64,000 nt of DNA, taken from Gymnorhina tibicen. Taxonomy: Eukaryota > Chordata > Aves > Passeriformes > Artamidae. Shown piece after piece: positions 1 through 11,635 of the stretch (positions within the stretch are counted from its first letter, which is position 1; every line of letters starts with the position of its first letter). The DNA lies in NCBI GenBank assembly GCA_013399875.1, contig VXAZ01006886.1:2307288-2371287 (forward strand), read 5' to 3'. The position numbers were made by a program, and so were the translations under genes. The notes below the pieces were generated by a model that saw nothing but the letters and a program-made list of their open reading frames with translations, was not told the origin of the DNA and did not search any database.

Positions 1-78
1 GAGGCTGCTGCCGCCGCGCCGTCATTCGCCCTCGCTGCCAGCACCGGGGCGGCTCCGGCCCCCGCCCCGGGACCGCGG

Positions 79-87
79 CGACGTCAC
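79..87 (+). promoter_or_regulatory. CRE-like site in the CpG island
   Basis: The sequence CGACGTCAC matches the CREB/ATF palindrome TGACGTCA at seven of its eight positions and includes the central CpG. Its position inside the island, without a TATA box, is typical for functional CRE sites. This is a motif match only. Confidence 0.35.
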
Positions 88-155
88 GGCGAGGGGAGGC
101 CCGAATATTCAGGAGCCGAGGCGCCGCCAGGCAGCGGCCGGAGGGCGGCCCCGCG

Positions 156-173
156 CACCTGCCGGCGCAGGTG
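156..173. promoter_or_regulatory. Mirrored CACCTG E-box pair
   Basis: CACCTGC and GCAGGTG form seven-base inverted arms around a four-base spacer. CACCTG is the core bound by SNAI/ZEB repressors and some bHLH factors, and paired sites are typical of ZEB targets. Binding is inferred from the motif alone. Confidence 0.35.
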
Positions 174-330
174 TCACTTCAGCCCCGCGGGAGGGACCGC
201 GGGGCAGGGCGGGCCTCAGGCTGGGGACGCGGGGAGGGCACAGCGGGCCGGGAGCAAGGACATGGCAGAACGGTGGGCAGTGAGGGAGACGGGACGGAGA
301 GGAAGAAAACGAGGCTTTGGTGAAGGATGC

Positions 331-2015
331 GAAGGGCACCGGGAAAGGAAGACACAAAGGCGGTGGCTAGAAGAAAGGAACGGAGAAGAAAAGATAAAGT
401 AACAGTTCAGTAAAGTTGGAGGGAAACAGAAGACCTTGGAAACCCAAGGTGGGAAGAAAACATGAAACGCTTTTGTTGAAGGAAAAGGAAAAATGGGAAA
501 GGTTTTGGTAAAGGGGAGAAATGAACAAACCTTAGACATGGAGACTACACTGGTAAGGCTTGGAGTGATGCACAAAGGCCACGGGGTCAGGCTGTGAAGG
601 AAAGGAAAGGCAGGGGGTGGGGCCTCAGAAATTATGCCCAGGTGCAACTCATTACCAGGATTGCAGACAGCTGAGATATTCTGGAAGGAAAGCACCGACA
701 AACGTGAGGACACTCACAGTAAGATTACACATTATACTGACTGCAAGATATTAGCTATATATAACCTGTGAGAGCTACAAGGAATTATTGCAGGCTAGCT
801 TGTACCCTTCAAACTCCCCTTCCTTCTTCAAATGCTCCCTCATCTGTGCTCTATCCCGTAAATTGCTCATCAAAGCCACCTAACTCTGGAAAAGCCAATA
901 CTTCCAACAGAATCACCACTCCAAGGGATTCTTGTTGATCACTTGGCTGTGGGAGCGTTGTCATTCTGACACAGCAACCTCGGGATGCTCTCCTGAAACG
1001 GTGCCTGAATACCTCATGTCTGAGAGCAAACACCAGGGGCCATCCCAATTACAGAATGCCATCTAACTTTTGCACCAAAGACATCACAGTCGTTGAATAA
1101 AATCATTTGGGTTTAGGTCTCTATCACTATTCTTTTCCATTATTTTTCACTATATGTAGTGCTAGAAGCATGATTCGTTGAGCAAATTGCTTTGAATAGA
1201 TGGAATGCAGGATTCCCTCCTCCTTCTGTCCACATGCACACTGAAAAAATGGGAGAGGATACAGAGAAAAGAACCCAAGCCCTTTCCCAAACCAAAGATG
1301 TAATGCTTCATCTGCTAAGGAAGATGGATGGAAATACACATTTACTGTTATATTTCATTCAGGCAAAAAAAAAAATCCAAATTAAAACTGTTGGGACAAA
1401 CTTCTAAAGCTCTTTTTGGCTGCTCAACTAATTAGTTATGGAATCTGCTTTCACTGTAATCTCTATTGTGAGCTTGAATGGAACAGTGTATAGAAAAAAC
1501 AGGGGAAATCAGCAGTAAAGTAACTTTGCATACCAGAAAGCTACACAGAAAAATTAAATTTTTTCCAGCATTCACTCCTTTGTCATCTTTCTCATTCTTT
1601 GATGAGGAATTTAGCCTTTTTCTGTTGGTGAGGAGGAAAGTCCTGCAGCCCCAGAGTGTGAAACATTGCCCAGCAGTGAAGGCTGTGTGCGCAGGGAGGT
1701 TTCCTGCTCAGACACATGGCGTGCCTGTCCCTCCCCATCCCAGCTGGGCACAGCGGGACCAGGCTGGGGAAAGCAGCCGTGGGACAGAGCAGCTGAGCTG
1801 CTCAAAGGGGCACTGCTGTGCTGAGTGCCCAAGGTCTGGCACCTGCCAAATATTAAATATAGTGCAGAGAGATTTAATACAAGCAGCAATGGCAATGATG
1901 TTAAAGCCAGGTAGTCCTGCCCAAAATCATCCACATTTATAGTGGTCACACTGACAAAGGCTGTAAAGGCATAGAAGGAACTTTAAAATCTACAGGGTTG
2001 GAGCTTGTTAATTTA
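331..2015. other. Non-coding stretch with a GC-rich patch
   Basis: The first part (about 331-620) is strongly purine-rich on the plus strand. From about 700 on, the sequence is AT-rich. A GC-rich patch at about 1630-1850 contains an 8+1+8 inverted repeat (GAGCAGCT/AGCTGCTC) at 1786-1802. The overlapping frames in both strands of this patch are products of low stop density. No exon or repeat family was recognised. Confidence 0.6.
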
Positions 2016-2062
<47 letters not shown>

Positions 2063-2063
2063 A
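2016..2063. repeat. (AAAT)n microsatellite
   Basis: About twelve uninterrupted copies of AAAT. The minus-strand open frame over 1946-2134, which translates to repeated Leu-Phe-Ile-Tyr, is this repeat and not a gene. Such A-rich tetranucleotide arrays often grow from the tail of an old retroposon, but no retroposon body is visible beside it. Confidence 0.95.
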
Positions 2064-5000
2064 GGCAAGCAGCATAATCTTTTTTTAACACAACACCCCA
2101 CTTTGGTATCGTGTATATATAAACACAGCATCATAATTCAGAGGAGGGCATTTCTGTACAGGGAACCAGCAAGTCTTTGAGGGAGCTAAAATTGGAAATA
2201 TTGCATTTTTACTATGAGCTTATTACTAGCAATCCAAAATACAACTGATTTGGTGGTGGATGTAGAAAGCAGGTTTGCAAGGCAGATGTCCAGGAAGAAG
2301 CATCTCCTCAACCAACTTACAGTCTAAATAAATAAGCCAGATAACAGAAATGAAAAGGGACAAGTGTTGTCCCATTCCATGGGCAGGCAGCTAAAGCACA
2401 AAAGATGAAGAGGCTTCACCAATAGATAACATTACAATGGTGTCAGAATCAAAACCTAATTTCAGCTCTGGTACCTTAATCAAAAACTCTTCTCCTTTTT
2501 ACCTGATTGTGTTTGTTTATTGATACGACAGCCTGGGTGTTCTAAAGTCTTCTGCTGGTGCCTTATACAGGTGATGGATGTAGATGGACAGAAAGGTTTA
2601 CAAACAATAATGATGATATGGCACAGTGCAGAAATGTATAATAGATAATTGCCATTACCTCTTCTATTTAATGCTGCTTTGCAACCCGGAGTGTCCATTA
2701 ACTCCTACAGCCTTCATCGGGGCTTAAGAAAGCAAGTGGAAAATCCTTTACTCATTTTATTCTTTCTTTCTAATCACCGCTTAACTGAAAGAATGCATCC
2801 TTCAATTTTTCCTTGCATACATTTTTGACAGAACCATTACAGCAGGGAGATGTATTCTTTAGTCCCAAACAGGAACGTGCTGAAGGATTACCCCTGACCT
2901 GAGATCCATCCAATACACACGTCTAGAACCGCCACTTTCTCCTGACATGGTTTATTGGTCTTGTAAAATAGAAATTCTAAAACAAGGGGGAAAAGGTCAG
3001 AGCCATGCATTCACTGAGGATTATTGACACGGACCTGGCACCAGAGGCAGTCAATCAGAAAGATCCATTTGAGTCTGGAGATGTAAAGATTATTTTTATC
3101 ATAATTTCCCTAGTGTGGATTCAAGATACTGTTGGAGGCCAGGATTTAACCCTGACAGGCAGAGTTTGCTGAAGAAATCTGGGTTGCTGCAAGGTCACGG
3201 TTGATCCTACCTCATGCTATATCAGGACATTTAGCTGGGAGCTTTAACTACTGGGATGTTCATGTTTTCTGAATAAAAGTCTTTAATATCAAGGAGAATA
3301 TTAGATTTTCTAAGTAACAAAGAAGAGAGAACTTAGCAGTAATATTCAGGTATAAAGTGGGGTTACTCTATTGTTAAGTGCATTAGACTCCATTAGTTAA
3401 AAAATAACTGAAGCAACAAAAATAAATGAAATCATGAAAGAAGAATCTATTATAAAGCAAGTCACTTTGTCATCCATAAAAAAGAATTCAGTACGTAAGT
3501 ACACATAATTCAGATCCTATAGCAAACCTCATTGTAGCACTGGTTATAGGATCAGGGTCTAAGGTTCAAAGTCCCTCATAATTATATTTTAGGACATGTT
3601 TGTGCAGCACCAAAAATGGGAAGCACACAACCTGATTCAAACAATGTATAGTTACAAATAACCAACTAACTAATGTACAGGGATCTAGACTTGATCACTT
3701 TTAGAAGATGTTTATGTATTACCAAAGAAAATGGCAGTATATTTTCATGTGGGAGAAAAAAAAGGGATAGGAGCACAAGTGTCATTTTAAAGAAAATGGG
3801 TTTAAAATACAGCATCATAGAGCATACATTTTCATATGATACACAGAAGTTTGCTATTGCAGCCACAGGATAGAAAAATAAGTTTCCAATAGAATGGAAG
3901 TAAATTTTGGGTTTGGTGGTGAATAGAAAGTAATCGTTTTCCTGTGTGCCAAATGCAGCAGCAATAACAATGATGTAATTTATGGTTCTTCCCAACAAGT
4001 ATGAAGTATGCCTGGGGCCATCCTGATTATTTGTTCTTGCTTCATGGGTTTAAACTTGCCTTGGACATCAGAGGACATGAAGAGAATGATGCAGCACTTT
4101 GCTACTGCTACCACAGGTGCCATTGCCTCTCTAGAATTTTGCAAGCGTTTCTGCAGACTTATGTAGGTCAGGAACTTTCAATAAATAAGTATGGTGGCCA
4201 TCAAGTAGAACAAAACAAACAGCCTGAGAAATGAGTATAAATATAAACATTACTTCCCATATACGCTGCAACTGCTAATGTGTTAATTAAACAGAAGAAA
4301 ATATACTTAAATTATTTATTCTTAATAAATGAACCATCTGAATAATAAATATGTGTGTTCTATAACCATCAGGAAGGTTTTTGAACAAAAGGGCCTTTTG
4401 CAGAAGGAAAAATCACATGAAAGGTGGGGAGAGAACTGTATTTGTTTAAATACCATTAAGAAGCCAACCGAAGCCAAATAGCTGTAATGGTGGAAATTAA
4501 TACTGCTGACAGGCTATTGCATTGTCTCGTACACTTTGTGTACAATGCTGTAACTCCTGCTTAAGAATACAGATGAGAGCTCTGAAAGTATATTTAACCC
4601 TACAGTGGCTAATCAGTATAATGGAAAACGTGCACTCAGTTCCTCAGCTCTGATATTGGAATCCTTAACACTGAACCCCGCTGCCTTCAAACTCTGCTTC
4701 TGTCACACTCCTCAGTTTCAAAGACATCATTCCTGTTTTAGGCACATGAGTTTAATTGTTATTTCAAAAGCAGTTTTTGTTTTTAACGTATTAGGAACCT
4801 TCCTGGATTTTGTAGTGAGAGATCACTAAATATAATCATGTTACATGCTAAAAGTTAATCGTGCTTAATCACATCCAAAGAAGCCTTTGATGGACACCTG
4901 TGTAAAACACTTGTGTCTGGATGAAAATGAAGCTGGTGACTGGGTAGGAGACACAGCTCAGGTCTGAGCTAACATCACCACCATGCTCCTGGATGTGCTT

Positions 5001-8000
5001 TGGAATGACTCACATAACAAGAGCTGACAGCACGTTCTCTTTCACAATCCTGCACTACCTTTTGCAAGGCTGGGGATCTTCCCCCCAGATTCTTTCCTGG
5101 ATGACTCGATCCCACCCACCTAACTTCCCCATAAAGCTTTAGTTGGAGATTGTGCCCCTGCACGTTCACAGACCCAATGATTATATGCACAACAGGGTGC
5201 TGAATCTCTAAAATACAAAGAAAGCAACACTATTCAGGTAACCAACTCATGGAATCCTCAGTGGAGTGCTTAACTCTGCATTAGGCTTTCAATTGTTTTC
5301 CTTTTAATAAAAATAAGATTCTTGTTCTATTTTAACATTAATCAATGAGGTAACACCCACTAGGTGTTGGCCTTTTCAGTATAAGATAAATTACAGGGTA
5401 TTATTACCCTTCTTTTGTGTTATGAAGTTTGGATCTTTCATTTCAGACCTTTTACATTTTATGTAAATAAAACAGAATTTGGAAGCAGAGATAATATATT
5501 TTTTGTAGTATTAAATGAGATTATCAGCAGAGAACAAGAAAATTAGCAAATCTGTGGAAAGTTTTTATGAAGGTAATACAGGGTTTCAACCTTAATATTG
5601 GATCCAAACTGGGAAAGATCCAGTTAAAATCAAAAATTGGAAGTGAATACGTATTTTGCCTATAGCAAAGATGTAATTTCAAGAAAATTAAACCAGGAAC
5701 ACATTGAATAAATATTTCTTTTAATTCTGTTATGTCTGACTTAGAATTAGTTTTTGATGCCTCTATCCAAAGGTATCAAAACCACTGGGTATAAGTCACA
5801 ACCAGGGCACTGTCTCAGATCCTGACTAGTCAAATAGAGAGATTAATGCCTCCAGCAGAACTACAATTGCAGCTTCCCACATCCACTCACCATAAATTAC
5901 TTCCCCTTCTAGAAGTGTGTGCAGTCTTACACGTACATTTAAACTGGTGGCTGTTGATTTCAAGTAAGTTGCTATGTTTTACCTCTGGGGTCCCCCCCCA
6001 CAGTTATATTTTTATACTTCTGAGAAAGATTTCAATGGAAAAGAAATGAATCATAACAACATGATTTCAAAACACCTCAAAATCTCCCCTATTTCTTTTC
6101 TGAGAGTGTTCTCAGTGTCATTCCTGCTGTAAAAAGTAACAACCCTTCTCACCTCTCCTATTTTGCATTAGTAATTGAGCCCCAGAAGTAATAAATGAGG
6201 TTTTTATTTGGTTACTGGTTAGACACCGGATGATCAGAGCTGCCACAGCAGGACACAGGACCTAAATCAGAGGGTGAGAAAGGTGACAGATCAACATCTG
6301 CACTGTGGCTTGCACCAAACAAAATGAAAAGTGAATGGAGGGTGCCTGGCACAAGTGTGTAATGCTGTTTTCAGATTATTAGATCATGAAATTGGTGCTG
6401 CTGCACAACCTGCTGAACTAGGGCCTTTCTTTGGGACCATTTTTCCTGCACTCAGAGAGCCAAAAACGTGGCCTTGTGGAACACTAAGTCAGCTCTTCAT
6501 GGGATGGACTTCACGCTTGCTGAACTTGGATGGCAGCACTTTAGGTAACTCAAAATATCCAGAGGAAATGAGAACACCAATGTAACTACAGTACTCTTAG
6601 CTCTTGGGATGAAATGCTGTCACCTGAAGGAACAGCAAGCAAATTCTGTAACTCTTCAAAACATCTATTTCTCCTTCCTCATATTTCCTGCCTTCAAACC
6701 AACCTTCCTCTCCTGCGTACAGAACAGTCTGTAAATAGCACAGTAAAGCTGGAGGTGTAAATTGGAACCCCATTGCAAGGTTTATAGCCCATGTTAATTC
6801 TTTATATTCTCCTTTTCACTTTGTACAGACTTCAGCACATCGGGGAAGATGTGATTCCATGTAGGGACATGAATATGGCTATTTGAATATGTGGAGGGGG
6901 AATAACAAGAAATATCCAAGGTGACCTTTGAAGTCCAACTAAAAATGTGATTCGACAAAATTTTAACGATACTGAAGAGAAAAATTACAGCATTTCTATC
7001 CACCCTGAGTGCCCTTTATGGCTCCCATTAGAGAGCACAACAAAATTTCTGTAGGATGTTTTTCATGCTCCATGCCTTCTTCAGAACTTTCTCAGTTCTT
7101 ATACCTTTTTCCATGTTCTAGAACTTTTAAATGAACATTTAGTTGACTTCACCCTCAATATTTTATGTATTAACTTTTCAGTTAATCAAGATTTGCTGTG
7201 CCTACCTTCTTCTAGTTTCTGTAAGTTTTCTTAATACTTCCTGAAGCTCTAGAACAAAGTGTCAGATTATAAATTAGGGTAAGGTATCCTAAAATCTATG
7301 AGGTCTTCACATTATATTTTTAACAAACACAAGTTATTGTAAACTAACACTTAGAGAGCTTCTATTTATTTGGCAAAGCACAGGTTCCCTTTACCAACTC
7401 ATAGACTTCAAAATGCAAAAACACACCTTTGCAGGAAAAGAATATTCTAATACAAAAATGTAGTCAAAGCTTGGAATCTCTACATGTCTATTAACATTGC
7501 TGCAGTGCTACATTTCCTGTAGTTTAATTACCATTATTACATCAGCTGAATGTCAAAAAACGTTGATGCAGGTAAAGATTTTCTGCTCACTGTAAAATTT
7601 CCTCCTCAAGCTAAATTTGAACCAGTAACTTTCAATTGCTGCTCTTCATTTTTTTTGATTGATGATAATTCCTTATAATTTCCTACCTTCTTCCCCATGT
7701 CTGATTTCTCTTGATTATTATAATAATATAATCTTCCACCGTATCTATTTTGCTTTCTTCTGAGGCATATTTCTCGATAGTAACCATTTTAGGTTTAGTG
7801 CTGTTTGATTTGAGCTGCCAAGAGCTGCTGTGTTTTGGCTGATCACTCAGCAAGAGCCGGTATTTCCAGGAGCTCATCCTTGCGGAGGGAACGTAGGTAA
7901 AGAGTGCCATCCAGAGACACACAGAGCTCCAGGCATTTGGGAACCGGGGGAGAACCTGTGTGCCTGAGTCACAGCACTGGGGGCTTTCTGCCCTACTCTG

Positions 8001-10044
8001 GGGAATACAATGCAGTCTGGGTTGTTTTTGTGTTAAAGACCAACACAGGTTGTATCTGTATCACAGGAAATCAAAGTTCCTGGGTCCTCAGCAGGACCTC
8101 ACATCGTGCTGTTGTTAGCACACAACTTCTACTGCTCTAACTGTGCCCATTTCCTTTGCAATAGCTGAGCCCTTCTCTGTTAGAAGAGAAACTACTGTGA
8201 TTTTTGTGGCTGGCTGTATCACACCCAGATGAATGAAAACACGGTTTGGAAACCAGTCAGAAAAGCTGTTACTGAAAGACAGTGTTTCCAAGGAGGATGA
8301 ATAATGGAAAAATTACAGCAGAGAGATTCAGTGCTGAAATGCATCCACATTAGTATCCATGAATCTCTGAATTTCAGCAAAATTCAGCCAAAACCAAAAA
8401 AAGGAATTGCAGTCAAGTCCTTCTAAAAAGTGAGTTTGAGAAACCCAGAGTGACTTCAGAAAGGAATTACATACACAGAGCAGAGATAGCAGATTCATCA
8501 TTCCGGGAGCCGAGATGAATTCTTAAAAATATAACCTTATTTGTTGGGTTTCTGAACGAAAGGAAATAAAACCACCAGAGTTCACATCCTAGAACCATTC
8601 CAAATGCAGTGCTATCTCTTCAGCATAGATTTCCACAAAACAGCAATTTTCTTACAGGAAACTCTTGTAAAGCCAAGGACAAATAAGCTCCTGATTTAGT
8701 CATAGAAGAGATCTCCAAATCCACAGTGTCCACACTGCTGCTTGATAACTGATACAGGAGCTATTGCAATATCCCACTTTCTGATGTCCTGGCTCACTGT
8801 AAGGCTTAGAGTTTCCAGAATCACTAATCCTTTAACTGTGAAGGTGATACACGTTGCAATTATTCTCAATTTCCCCAAATGATAAGTCTTAGTGTATAAA
8901 TAGAACATGAGCATGGAACTTTTTTCCACATGAAATGGTTCAGAGCCAACCATCCCAAGGGAGGCCAAAAGGATTCTCCTAAGTGCATTCTGTGAGCCAA
9001 ATTTGAGGTATTCCCTCAAACTATCCTGCCTTGTTTACATTACCAGGGGACACATTAAGTGGCCATTACGAACTTGCAGAAATAGTTCATTGGAACACAA
9101 GGCATCCCATCCCATTCTCTAAAAATCAAAAAAGATTTTGGCCTGCTGCCTGAATGAGGTTACACGACTTACCATGCCCTTTTCATCCACTCACTTTCTG
9201 CCAACACAACACAGAACTCCAGATTAAGTATATTTATTTTTTTGTATAGAATATCATTGGTGAAACTGCTCTGGTTTGGAAAATTACATTTTGCTACACT
9301 TCCAAGGACAGTGCTGGTCTTCCAAGTAATTGAGAATTGACTCTTTTGAGGACTGTAAACTTCAGCAATGCTTGTGGTAGGCGATGAATTTAAAATGAAC
9401 TTACTAGCCCACTAAGTGACTCAAGTTCTACTGTAAATGGACTAACAAAATAAAAAGGAAGAGAAGCAGAGCTTTTTCTCAGAGAGCTGCATTTCCTTAC
9501 TACCTCATCAGAGTCTTGCTGCACAGACTGCAACTTTCCCAGTGAAATTTTTTGTCCCCAATACTCAGTAGGCAAGGACTGTTTAGCAGTTGCCCAACAA
9601 GTGATTGACATTTGCATTTCATCTGTCTTTGGCAACAACAAAGTCACTTCTGTGTTTTAGTAACATAAGTTTGGAAAGGCTGCAATTTAGATTTGATAAT
9701 AAGAAAAGCTGTTATTGTAATACAAACAAATTATTAGCCTCTAAAATCTCCTAGAGTTTGATAGGTACCAATTAATAGATGAAGCAAAAACAGGATTAAG
9801 ATACAAAACCAATCAAGCAGTATGATAGTGTTTCAGCTGCCCATGGATCAATAAGGAATGGCCTGCACCCTGGGCAGGTTAAAACTGTCCATTAATCAAG
9901 AGGAATGTTTGCTTTTCCTGAAATGTTTTTCAGTAAGCACATCCTTACTTTGCCTACTTTGATTGGAGGTTTGCAATGTCAGTGTAGTTACTTGCATGCT
10001 CCGAACACAAGACGAATGTAACTCCATAGTAAAAGAGAAAGCAA
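2064..10044. other. About 8 kb of non-coding DNA, nothing firm seen
   Basis: AT-rich, CpG-poor sequence with no recognisable exon, RNA gene or young transposon. A short hairpin lies near 4530-4550 (GTACAC/GTGTAC). A frame with a strong acceptor and a GTAAGT donor around 5911-5963 is too short to judge. The 107-codon minus frame at 8696-9019 matches no family I know. Confidence 0.5.
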
Positions 10045-10440
10045 ACTTCCCAGTCCCTGCTCCAAGAGGGCCTCCAGCTCCTTCCTATCCATGTGGCTCA
10101 TCCCACAGGAGCCTCCAAAGCAGCACCAGGACACCTTCAGACAGGAGTTCTATGGCTAAGCAGAACCACCCTCTCCAGGGAGTTCTAGGAGCGCTGTGTG
10201 ACAAAGGAAGTTGCTGCAGCTGAGCCATGGAAGCACCAGAGCTCCTGAAGCTCTGCCACAACAGAATGAGCTGTGAGGGAGCAGGAGGCTCTGCCTTCCT
10301 CCCAGGAACTGAGACGGTGCTCCAGGGGTACTCTGAGCTGAGAATGCTGAGCGTGGACACAGATCTTGGCCACCCATCAGCTTCACGTGGAGTCTCTGGG
10401 ACACGGCATCTCAGACAAAACACCCCCCACAAGCTCATCA
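10045..10440. other. GC-rich patch with overlapping shadow frames
   Basis: A sharply bounded GC-rich stretch inside AT-rich DNA, open in several frames on both strands. That is expected when stop codons are diluted by GC. The peptides in the different frames resemble no family I know, and there is no consistent splice-site pair. It could be a decayed lineage-specific insertion or a local GC-conversion hotspot. Confidence 0.45.
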
Positions 10441-11358
10441 CTTAGCTTAAGTGGCATCACATCGCACCGTGCCAAGCAAATTGATTGATAGGTTGTTGAG
10501 AACATTCAAAACAAGCTTTCCTTTTCTCAGCTGTTCCCACCTTACTAAATCAATCAAAAGAAGTGTGATTATATTGTAAATTAAGCACATCAAAAGTTTG
10601 CTGTAAGATTTCCTGTTTTTTTTTTTTAATTAAAAGTGCAGGATCAACAGCAAACTAGGTAATAAACCCATTAAAATGTAACAGAAGGTTTTGATAAAAG
10701 ATAGCTGAGAACGAACATGTTGCCACTATAGTCTGACTGAATATGCAAACAAAACAAACAGCCCCAGCCCACCATGCCCTGTTTACACTGTGCAGCAACT
10801 GCAGAACACACGAACTGGATTCCTGTCAAGTGACATCAAAGCAGCAAATATGGTTCCTGCCCACACTTAGTGGGGCAGCTCTTTACTGCTGCTCAGCCCA
10901 GAGGACCAGACTAGGGTAAAACTGAAGATTGGAGGTCAATTCATGAAATGTGATAACGTGGGCAAAGGGTTCTCAGCATCATAGCTGCAGTCAGTCCATC
11001 TCCTCCTATTGCACAGCACACTTTAGCAGAGCACACAGAGCGTAAGTGGGATTTACTGGCATGGAGTTAATTTCAAGTATTTATCTCCAAAAACAAATGG
11101 CAATCTGACAAAGATTTTGTGATTTTTTTTTTTTTGCAATCAAACATTTCAAAAAACTGGAAATGGGCAAATAGGATATCTAGTTATCTTTACTATTCTA
11201 TAATCATTTGTGTTACAGCCTACAGTCCCCTCTCCCCCATCTTCCTTATCTGATAAATTATTTCTAGAGGTAATATATACAAGGACCTCCTTTGTGGTTG
11301 TAGAGCTTGCGTTTATATTTCTCTCCTTACATTCACATTAAGTAACACTTCCACATGT
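10441..11358. other. AT-rich non-coding stretch with PBX/HOX-like sites
   Basis: TGATTGAT at 10482-10489 is followed by its inverse, ATCAATCA, at 10549-10556. A T12 run sits at 10616-10627 and a longer T run near 11122-11135. There is no gene-like signal. The stretch between 10465 and 10760 has the motif-rich, repeat-poor look of a regulatory element, but this cannot be tested without alignment. Confidence 0.4.
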
Positions 11359-11635
11359 TCATAGAATCCCAGAATGGTTTGGGTTGGAAGGGCCCTTAAA
11401 GCTCATCTCATTCCAACCCTGCCATGGGCAGGAACACCTTCCACTAGCCCAGGTTGCTCCAAGCCTTGTCCAGCCTGGCCTTGGACATTTCCAGGGATGG
11501 GGCAGCCACAGCTTCTCTGGGCAACCTGTGCCAGGGCCTCCCCACACTCACAGGGAAGGTTTTCCTCCTAATATCTCATGTAAACGCACCCTCTTTCCGT
11601 ATGAAGCCATTACCCTTTGTCCTATCATCTCTCAA
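11359..11635 (-). mobile_element. CR1 LINE, 5'-truncated 3' end
   Basis: Read on the plus strand, the segment opens with CATAGAATCCCAGAATGG, the reverse complement of the CR1 3' terminus. It goes on with the characteristic GGTTGGAAGGG, CCATGGGCAGG, CCACTAG and GGGATGGGGCA words, so the element lies on the minus strand with its 3' end at 11359. Similarity fades after the CCTTTGTCCTATCA segment near 11630. Only about 280 bases of the untranslated 3' region and terminal part remain. No reverse transcriptase or endonuclease frame is present, so it is immobile. The several open frames over 11359-11726 lie in or across this element. CR1 is the dominant LINE of birds and reptiles. Confidence 0.95.

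Larger units (their letters stand above)
1..330. promoter_or_regulatory. CpG-island promoter at the window edge
   Basis: I count about 27 CpG dinucleotides by hand in the first 180 bases, against an AT-rich, CpG-poor remainder. CpG density falls off after about 240 and is gone by about 360. GC-box-like runs lie near 46-52 and 60-68. A CRE-like CGACGTCAC lies at 79-87, and two mirrored CACCTG E-boxes lie at 156-173. I see no TATA box. Such islands in vertebrates mark transcription start regions of housekeeping or developmental genes. The island continues off the left edge, so start site, direction and gene are unknown. A possible plus-strand splice donor (CAG/GTGTCA) near 168-173 would fit a first exon ending here, but it is weak. 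The minus-strand open frame across 109-357 is a GC-rich shadow and not a likely protein. Confidence 0.8.

Noticed and set aside
1478..1942. 154-codon plus frame with an opposing 112-codon minus frame
   Set aside because: Both arise from the stop-poor GC-rich patch at 1.63-1.85 kb.
1946..2134. Minus frame with repeated Leu-Phe-Ile-Tyr
   Set aside because: It is the (AAAT)n microsatellite.
8696..9019. 107-codon minus frame
   Set aside because: No family resemblance and no clear splice sites; chance length.
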